Made by a program: the position numbers and the translations under genes. This document shows positions 15,681-20,839 of a DNA stretch of 20,839 bases, piece after piece (position 1 is the stretch's first letter; each line of letters starts with the position of its first letter). The stretch spans positions 1 to 20,839 of the forward strand of contig CAYFTR010000027.1 of NCBI GenBank assembly GCA_964346185.1, written 5' to 3'. The DNA comes from JAAYJS01 sp964346185. GTDB lineage: Bacteria; Bacillota; Clostridia; Eubacteriales; Eubacteriaceae. Under the pieces are notes generated by a model that did not search any database, had not been told where the DNA came from, and saw nothing but the letters and a program-made list of their open reading frames with translations.

Positions 15681-17417
15681 TTAACGGGTCGGTTTCGCAT
15701 AATGATGTGTATGCAACAATTTATGTGCTTTTTCACCATAGGGTTCACCTAAAAATTCGGCATAAAGTTTTTTAATCATGGGGTTTTCATGGGACAGACG
15801 AATTTCCGACTGACGGTCAATCTTGTGGATAGATTCCGTTCGCTTGGTTAAAATGCTCATGTCACCATGGTGGTAAGGTTGACCCGCACCACCGATACAG
15901 CCGCCCGGACAAGCCATTACTTCAATTGCATCATAATGAACCGTGCCGTCACGCAGGGCTTCGAGAACTTTTCTGGTGTTGCCGAGACCATTACAGACGG
16001 CAATTTTAAATTCTCTTCCTGCTATTTCTACCGAAGTTTCTTTTACACCGGTAAAGCCTTGCAGTTCTTTAAATTCTACAACGGTTAAATCATCTCCGGT
16101 TAACCAGCTGTAAGCTGTTCTTAATGTCGCTTCAATAACACCGCCCGTAGCACCGAAAATAGCCCCCGCACCGGTGGATTCGCCCATTAAGCTGTCGAAA
16201 TGATCTTCCGGAAGACGAGTAAAGTTAATTCCGCCTTCTTTAATGAGTCTTGCAAGTTCACGAGTTGTAATAACCAAGTCGACATCCGGATTACCTTCTA
16301 CTGAAAGTTCCATACGAGCCGCCTCATATTTCTTGGCAACACAGGGCATGACGGATACACAAATTATATCTTCCGGGTCGATATCCATTTGTTCCGCCAG
16401 ATAGGTTTTTGCAACCGCCCCGAACATTTCGTGCGGTGATTTGGTTGATGAGGGGATATCCATCATGTCATCAAACTGTGTTTCAAAGAAACGTACCCAA
16501 CCCGGACAACAGCTTGTTAAAATAGGTAATTTGCCGTTATTCTTAACGCGATCCATAAATTCGGATGCTTCTTCCATTATGGTCAAATCGGCTGCATAGT
16601 TTGTATCGAATACACGGTCAAAACCCATAACTCTCAGTGCCGATACCATTTTACCCGTAACATCGGTTCCGACCGGGAGGTCGAATTCTTCGCCAAGAGC
16701 AACACGCACAGCGGGTGCGGTTTGAACGATAACAAATTTTTTCGGATCCGCCAGGTAGTCCCAAAGTTCGTTGGTGTTATCTTCCTCGGTAAGTGCACCT
16801 GTCGGACAAACAGATAAACATTGGCCGCAGAACGTACAAGTTGTATCGTTCATGGGAAGGTTAAAAGCGGAACCGACGTGGGATTCGAAGCCACGACCGA
16901 TCATGGACAAAGCCCCGACCGTTTGTACTTCCGAACACATGGTTTCGCAGCGATTACACAGGATACATTTGTTGGCATCTCGAACGATGGATTTTGAACC
17001 CTTGTCAATCGTAAAATCACCTTGTTCGCCACCGTATTTCATTTCGCGAACACCGAGGTCATGAGCCAGTTTTTGAAGGTCACATTGTGTATTTTTTGCA
17101 CAAGTCAAACATGCGTTGGGGTGATTGGAAAGGAGTAATTCAACATTGGTACGTCTTGCACGAACCGCTTGGATGGATTCCGTATTGATATTCATCCCGT
17201 CTTCTACCGGGGTGACACATGCCGGTACCAAACGTCCCGTATCCGTATTTTCGACCATACAGACACGGCAACTGCCGGGCTTATTATCGTAACCGATCTC
17301 TTCGATCTTCAGATGGCAAAGCGTCGGAATATCAATATTAATTTGACGTGCCGCATCCAGAATCGTCGCATCGTCTTTGACGGTCACTTCGTGACCATTA
17401 ATTCTCAGTCTTTTCAT
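15681..17417 (-). CDS. hydA: [FeFe]-hydrogenase catalytic subunit of a HydABC/Hnd-type complex
   Basis: A 578-residue cytoplasmic hydrogenase. Domains in order: an N-terminal [2Fe-2S] domain (C34, C50, C53, C67), a His-ligated [4Fe-4S] site (H99, C103, C106, C112), two [4Fe-4S] clusters (C151/154/157/161 and C194/197/200/204), the H-domain, and a C-terminal small-subunit segment. H-cluster ligands are C304 in TSCCPGW, C359 in MPCVAKK, and C503 and C507 in MACPGGC. C303 is the expected proton-transfer cysteine. Length and FGxMGES-type neighbourhood match HndD/HydA of NAD(P)-linked trimers. The ATG at 17417 has GGAG 6 nt upstream; a GTG one codon earlier is too close. The hydB stop overlaps this ribosome binding site, so translation is probably coupled. 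Activation needs HydE, HydF and HydG, encoded just downstream. Confidence 0.97.
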   Translation of the reverse strand: MKRLRINGHEVTVKDDATILDAARQINIDIPTLCHLKIEEIGYDNKPGSCRVCMVENTDTGRLVPACVTPVEDGMNINTESIQAVRARRTNVELLLSNHPNACLTCAKNTQCDLQKLAHDLGVREMKYGGEQGDFTIDKGSKSIVRDANKCILCNRCETMCSEVQTVGALSMIGRGFESHVGSAFNLPMNDTTCTFCGQCLSVCPTGALTEEDNTNELWDYLADPKKFVIVQTAPAVRVALGEEFDLPVGTDVTGKMVSALRVMGFDRVFDTNYAADLTIMEEASEFMDRVKNNGKLPILTSCCPGWVRFFETQFDDMMDIPSSTKSPHEMFGAVAKTYLAEQMDIDPEDIICVSVMPCVAKKYEAARMELSVEGNPDVDLVITTRELARLIKEGGINFTRLPEDHFDSLMGESTGAGAIFGATGGVIEATLRTAYSWLTGDDLTVVEFKELQGFTGVKETSVEIAGREFKIAVCNGLGNTRKVLEALRDGTVHYDAIEVMACPGGCIGGAGQPYHHGDMSILTKRTESIHKIDRQSEIRLSHENPMIKKLYAEFLGEPYGEKAHKLLHTHHYAKPTR

Positions 17418-17426
17418 CACTTGCTC

Positions 17427-19322
17427 CTATTTTTTATCGATTGCATGTTTCGGACAAGCTTCGATACATTGTCCGCACTTAATGCAGAGGTTTTGATCGA
17501 TTTCGTGCTTATCTTTAAGCTCGCCGGAAATTGCGTTAACCGGACAATTACGTTTACACTTTGTACAACCGATACAATCGTCCGTAATTTCATAGATGAC
17601 CAGTTTTTTACAGACACCTGCCGGACATCTCAACTCTTCCGTATGTGCCAGATATTCATCTTCAAAATATTTTAAAGTTGAAAGCACGGGGTTCGGTGAG
17701 CTTTGTCCCAAACCGCAAGCGGAAGTTTTGATGATTGTTTCGGCCAGATTTTTCATCTTTGAGATTTCGTTAGGTTCCGCACGACCTTCGGTAATTCGTG
17801 TAAGGCTTTCTAATAGACGTTTATTACCTACACGACAGGGTGTACATTTACCACAGGATTCATCAACTGTAAATTCCAAATAAAATTTGGCAATATCTAC
17901 CATACAGTTGTCTTCGTCCATAGCGATCATACCGCCGGAACCCATCATGGAGCCGAGTTTCTTTAAGGATTCAAAATCTATCGGAGCATCGATATGTTCC
18001 GCCGGAATACAACCACCGGAAGGTCCGCCGGTTTGTACCGCTTTAAATTTTTTGCCGCCGATAATACCGCCGCCGATATCTTCTATAACGGTTCTGAAAG
18101 TTGTACCCATCGGCACTTCAATAAGTCCGGAATTAACAACCTTACCACCTAAAGAAAATACCTTAGTACCCGGTGATGTTTCCGTACCGATTTGTCTGAA
18201 CCATTGGGCACCGTTACGAATAATGGGGCAAATATTGGCATAGGTTTCAACGTTATTAATTAAAGTCGGTTTATTGTAGATACCCATCGTTGCCGGGAAC
18301 GGCGGTTTTGTACGCGGCATACCGCGTTTACCTTCGATAGATTCGATAAGAGCGGTTTCTTCACCGCAAACAAAGGCACCTGCTCCTAGACGTATATGCA
18401 AATCGAAGGAGAAATCGGTACCCATAATATTTTTACCTAACAGACCATGCTCAATCGCCTGATCAATGGCAATCTGTAAACGATTAACCGCGACGGGATA
18501 TTCCGCGCGTACATAAACATGCCCTTCATCCGCGCCGACGGCATATGCCGCAATCAGCATCGCTTCTATGATGCAGTGGGGATCACCTTCCAGAATGGAA
18601 CGATCCATAAAAGCACCGGGGTCGCCCTCATCGGCGTTACAGGCAACATATTTTTTATCGCCTTCCGCTGATGCTGTAAACTGCCATTTTCTTCCCGTCG
18701 GGAAACCTGCACCGCCACGACCTCTCAGCCCGGAATCGGAAATAAGACGAATAACGTCTTCCGGTGTCATTTCGGTTAATACTTTTTCAAGTGCCAGGTA
18801 ACCGTCCAGTGCAATATATTCATCGATATTTTCAGGGTCAATGACACCGCAATTTGCCAAAGCAATACGTGTTTGATGACTGTAAAAATCCACACGATTT
18901 ACGGGATGGATGAGGTCGGTACCGGTAACGGCTTCTTTATAAAGCAAATCTTCTATAATTTCACTGTCTGTAAAGTGCTGTTGAAGAATGCGTTCGACAT
19001 CCGAAACTTTGACGTGGCTATAAAAAATACCTTGCGGGAAAATGACAATATTCGGGCCGGCTTCACAAAGACCGAAGCAACCGGTTTTGTGAACTTCAAT
19101 ACGATCCATCATGCCTCTTTTCTCAACTCCGGCAATGAGTTTTTCAAGAATGATATGGCTGTCCGAAGCTTGGCAACCCGTTCCGGCACAAATCATAACA
19201 TGAATTTTTCCGTCTTCTGGGAAGGCGTTGTCAATGTGAATATCCGTCTGTTCTGCCAAACGAATAGTTTTCATCGGTTGATTGGCTTCACGAATTTTTG
19301 CGAGATCATTCCACGTTGTCAT
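17427..19322 (-). CDS. hydB: NuoF-like NADH/flavin subunit of [FeFe]-hydrogenase
   Basis: A 631-residue flavoprotein where NADH and FMN bind in the hydrogenase complex. It has an N-terminal thioredoxin-fold [2Fe-2S] domain (C45, C50, C82, C86), then the Nqo1/NuoF core with the NADH/FMN segment GLRGRGGAGFPTGRKW (199-213) and NADEGDPGAFMDR. The N3-type [4Fe-4S] ligands are C490, C493, C496 and C536. The C-terminal ferredoxin domain carries two [4Fe-4S] clusters (C583/586/589/593 and C613/616/619/623). C566 and C571 (CPAGVC) may belong to a structural metal site like that reported in Thermotoga HydB. The extra end domains mark a hydrogenase subunit rather than complex I. AAAGGAGG lies 6 nt before the ATG. 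The start overlaps hydC by 17 nt. Confidence 0.95.
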   Translation of the reverse strand: MTTWNDLAKIREANQPMKTIRLAEQTDIHIDNAFPEDGKIHVMICAGTGCQASDSHIILEKLIAGVEKRGMMDRIEVHKTGCFGLCEAGPNIVIFPQGIFYSHVKVSDVERILQQHFTDSEIIEDLLYKEAVTGTDLIHPVNRVDFYSHQTRIALANCGVIDPENIDEYIALDGYLALEKVLTEMTPEDVIRLISDSGLRGRGGAGFPTGRKWQFTASAEGDKKYVACNADEGDPGAFMDRSILEGDPHCIIEAMLIAAYAVGADEGHVYVRAEYPVAVNRLQIAIDQAIEHGLLGKNIMGTDFSFDLHIRLGAGAFVCGEETALIESIEGKRGMPRTKPPFPATMGIYNKPTLINNVETYANICPIIRNGAQWFRQIGTETSPGTKVFSLGGKVVNSGLIEVPMGTTFRTVIEDIGGGIIGGKKFKAVQTGGPSGGCIPAEHIDAPIDFESLKKLGSMMGSGGMIAMDEDNCMVDIAKFYLEFTVDESCGKCTPCRVGNKRLLESLTRITEGRAEPNEISKMKNLAETIIKTSACGLGQSSPNPVLSTLKYFEDEYLAHTEELRCPAGVCKKLVIYEITDDCIGCTKCKRNCPVNAISGELKDKHEIDQNLCIKCGQCIEACPKHAIDKK

Positions 19323-19809
19323 CTTCGTCCTCCTTTAAGCTGGCAACGATCAGTTCGATATCGTCGACTTTTACCTTGCCGTAAACTTTACCGTTTACCG
19401 TCATTACCGGTGCCAACCCGCACGCTCCGATACATCTGCACGATTCGATCGTGTAGAGCCCGTCCGCTGACGTTTCTCCGGATTTTATTTTAAGCGTATC
19501 TTCTAATTTTTTTAATACATCGCCGGCTCCTTTAACGTAGCAGGCTGTCCCCATACAGACATCAAAGCACCACTTGCCCTTAGGCTCCATAGAAAATTGT
19601 GCATAAAAAGTCGCTACCCCGTAAATTTCAGATGAAAAAACTTTCAGCGCTTCTGCCGTCTCTTGAACCATTTCCTTCGGAATGTAGCCGAACTTCGACT
19701 GCATATCCTGTAGTGCCGGAATAATCGACCCCGTGCCGGGATTTAGTGTTTCTAAAAACTCCCGGTAGGATGCGACTTGTTCCGCGTTCTTTTCGAAATC
19801 CAAGTTCAT
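19306..19809 (-). CDS. hydC: NuoE-like [2Fe-2S] subunit of [FeFe]-hydrogenase
   Basis: A 167-residue thioredoxin-fold subunit that carries one [2Fe-2S] cluster on C85 and C90 (CMGTAC) and C126 and C130 (CIGAC). The N-terminal helical part has GSIIPALQDMQSKFGYIP, and YGVATFYAQF precedes the cluster domain, as in NuoE/HndA. It works with HydB next to the flavin. I chose the ATG at 19809 because AGGAGG lies 7 nt upstream. An in-frame ATG at 19875 would add 22 residues without homology and without a ribosome binding site. The acidic C-terminus is encoded in a 17-nt overlap with hydB. First gene of hydC-hydB-hydA. Confidence 0.95.
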   Translation of the reverse strand: MNLDFEKNAEQVASYREFLETLNPGTGSIIPALQDMQSKFGYIPKEMVQETAEALKVFSSEIYGVATFYAQFSMEPKGKWCFDVCMGTACYVKGAGDVLKKLEDTLKIKSGETSADGLYTIESCRCIGACGLAPVMTVNGKVYGKVKVDDIELIVASLKEDEDDNVE

Positions 19810-20641
19810 TCGAAAGCCTCCTGAATATGTAGATTTTTTTGCATTGTGTGCACCCTTCAATTTTGTATCGTGCAAAGCACACCATTCATAATAACGGTAT
19901 GTTAATCATTTACTTTTGCCTACACTCGGATCCGTTAAACACGAATAAATACAACACCGGTTTGACATGTGTTGGCCAATTTCAAACACTTTGCTGTGTG
20001 ACATCGTGTTTAATTCTATTAAGTCGTTAAATCGTCCCCCTCCCCCCGGAAGGATCAGTCACAACGGAAGTCATGTTAAAATGAGCTCCGGCGTATTGCA
20101 AGTTTCATGAAACCTTATTCGATGATTATCCCTCTCTGCATATCAACCTGAATACGATTGCACAAAATGCGGTCATCGCCTATAGGTAATGACAGGTATA
20201 GTTTACATGAAAAACGACTTCCTGTCGATGGTAGAAATTTGCATAAGAAAGAGCATTTTAACTATTGATACTTCTATTAAAAGGAAAGAATTTATCATTT
20301 TTACCATGTTAATTACTCTGAGATGCCGTTGGATCCATAAAAAATGTTGATTTTGTCTGCATAATAAGTATTTTCGCAAGAAATAAGTTTTGTATGATTT
20401 TTATAATATTTTTAAAGGGTTTTGTTCTTATTTATAATGGTCCTTCCGTATTTTCCTAAATTTTTTAAACGGATTATAACTCTTGTCTATATAAGTGAAG
20501 GTCAAATCCTTCAACAATCCCTTTAAGATACATTTGTATAGCTACTTAACAACTTTCAAATGTAATTAAAATTCTATGTGATATCAAATCATTTATTGTT
20601 CTTTTTATTTACATATTTTAACCTAAAGTTTAAACTTAAAC
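19810..20641. other. Intergenic region between divergent hydC and tRNA-Leu; no gene supported
   Basis: About 0.83 kb. Nearest hydC, GTGTGC (19846-19851) and GCACAC (19877-19882) form an inverted repeat with a 25-nt interval, and CAACAC/GTGTTG arms occur between about 19950 and 19980. No convincing sigma-A promoter for hydC was found by eye. At 20035-20047 there is a run of C5-T-C6. The part from about 20190 to 20640 is strongly AT-rich and holds only short open frames. A 12-bp palindrome AAGTTTAAACTT (20626-20637) lies just above the tRNA promoter. Confidence 0.6.
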
Positions 20642-20670
20642 TTGACTTTTTATTTTTATACTGGTATGAT
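20642..20670 (+). promoter_or_regulatory. Sigma-A promoter of the tRNA operon
   Basis: TTGACT (20642-20647) and TATGAT (20665-20670) are separated by 17 bp and lie 22 nt before the mature tRNA-Leu. The upstream DNA is AT-rich, as usual for strong stable-RNA promoters. Confidence 0.85.
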
Positions 20671-20692
20671 ACACAAGTACGTTAACAAATAA

Positions 20693-20777
20693 GCGGATGT
20701 GGCGGAATTGGCAGACGCGCTAGACTTAGGATCTAGTATCTTTCGATGTGGGGGTTCGACTCCCTTCATCCGCACCA
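20693..20777 (+). tRNA. tRNA-Leu (anticodon UAG)
   Basis: The acceptor arms GCGGATG and CATCCGC pair fully. The anticodon stem CTAGA/TCTAG encloses the loop CTTAGGA with anticodon TAG at 20727-20729, which reads CUN leucine codons. The long variable arm (TATCTTTCGATG) is typical of class II tRNA-Leu. The T-loop GGTTCGACTC is present. Discriminator A (20774) and CCA (20775-20777) are encoded. Confidence 0.97.
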
Positions 20778-20784
20778 TGCACAA

Positions 20785-20839
20785 GCGGAAGTGGCTCAGT
20801 GGTAGAGCATCGCCTTGCCAAGGCGAGGGTCGCGAGTTC
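20785..20839 (+). tRNA. tRNA-Gly (anticodon GCC), cut by window end
   Basis: It starts 7 nt after tRNA-Leu with the acceptor strand GCGGAAG and D-arm GCTCAGTGGTAGAGC. The anticodon arm TCGCC/GGCGA encloses the loop TTGCCAA, giving anticodon GCC for glycine codons. The T-loop has begun (GAGTTC) when the window ends. The close spacing suggests the same transcript as tRNA-Leu. Confidence 0.95.

Noticed and set aside
18873..19493. 206-codon plus-strand open frame across hydB/hydC
   Set aside because: It is antisense to two well supported hydrogenase genes and has no recognisable protein features.
20035..20047. C-run (C5-T-C6) as a G-quadruplex on the minus strand
   Set aside because: Only two G-tracts are present; four are normally needed for an intramolecular quadruplex.
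20207..20350. 47-residue plus-strand open frame
   Set aside because: Composition is that of random AT-rich DNA, the ribosome binding site is poor, and the peptide has no recognisable features.
1..20839. CRISPR array, insertion sequence or prophage
   Set aside because: No regularly spaced repeats, transposase, integrase or phage structural gene was seen on either strand.

Overview
The window looks like chromosomal DNA from a strictly anaerobic, fermentative member of the Bacillota (clostridial type). The evidence is an NADH/ferredoxin-type trimeric [FeFe]-hydrogenase with its maturases, an oxygen-sensitive type of dihydroxyacid dehydratase, a rubredoxin/flavin-reductase fusion, a T-box leader, consensus sigma-A promoters, strong AGGAGG ribosome binding sites, and tRNAs with encoded CCA. 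I cannot name a genus. I see no insertion sequence, phage gene or CRISPR array.

Layout. (1) 1-1173, plus strand: 3' part of a xanthine dehydrogenase/aldehyde oxidase family molybdenum subunit, cut by the window edge. It converges on the next gene across a perfect bidirectional terminator. (2) 1244-1963, minus: a protein with two short rubredoxin modules followed by a flavin reductase domain. Its promoter is overlaid by a perfect 25-bp palindrome. (3) 2087-10960, minus: a branched-chain amino acid operon in the order ilvC-cimA-leuC-leuD-leuB-ilvD-ilvB. It is preceded by a sigma-A promoter and a well preserved T-box leader whose specifier is best read as AUC (Ile). (4) 11455-15387, minus: a small TM1266-type regulator followed by hydE, hydG and hydF, the H-cluster maturation set. 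In front of it is a structured leader ending in two tandem terminator hairpins. (5) 15681-19809, minus: hydC-hydB-hydA, encoding a NuoE-like, a NuoF-like and a catalytic subunit. (6) 19810-20692: about 0.9 kb with no gene I can support, AT-rich in its distal half. (7) 20642-20839, plus: a promoter, tRNA-Leu(UAG) and the start of tRNA-Gly(GCC).

How the genes work together. CimA makes citramalate from pyruvate and acetyl-CoA. LeuCD and LeuB convert it to 2-oxobutyrate, and IlvB, IlvC and IlvD then carry 2-oxobutyrate (and pyruvate) to the isoleucine and valine keto acids. There is no leuA and no acetolactate synthase small subunit in the window, so this block reads as a threonine-independent isoleucine operon, which fits an Ile T-box. 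HydE, HydG and HydF build the 2Fe subcluster that activates HydA. HydABC is expected to couple H2 formation to reoxidation of NADH and reduced ferredoxin.

The most interesting items are the leader before the maturation operon, the palindromic operator at the rubredoxin-fusion gene, the apparent attenuator between ilvC and cimA, and the full alternative fold of the T-box. No clearly new multi-gene system was found.
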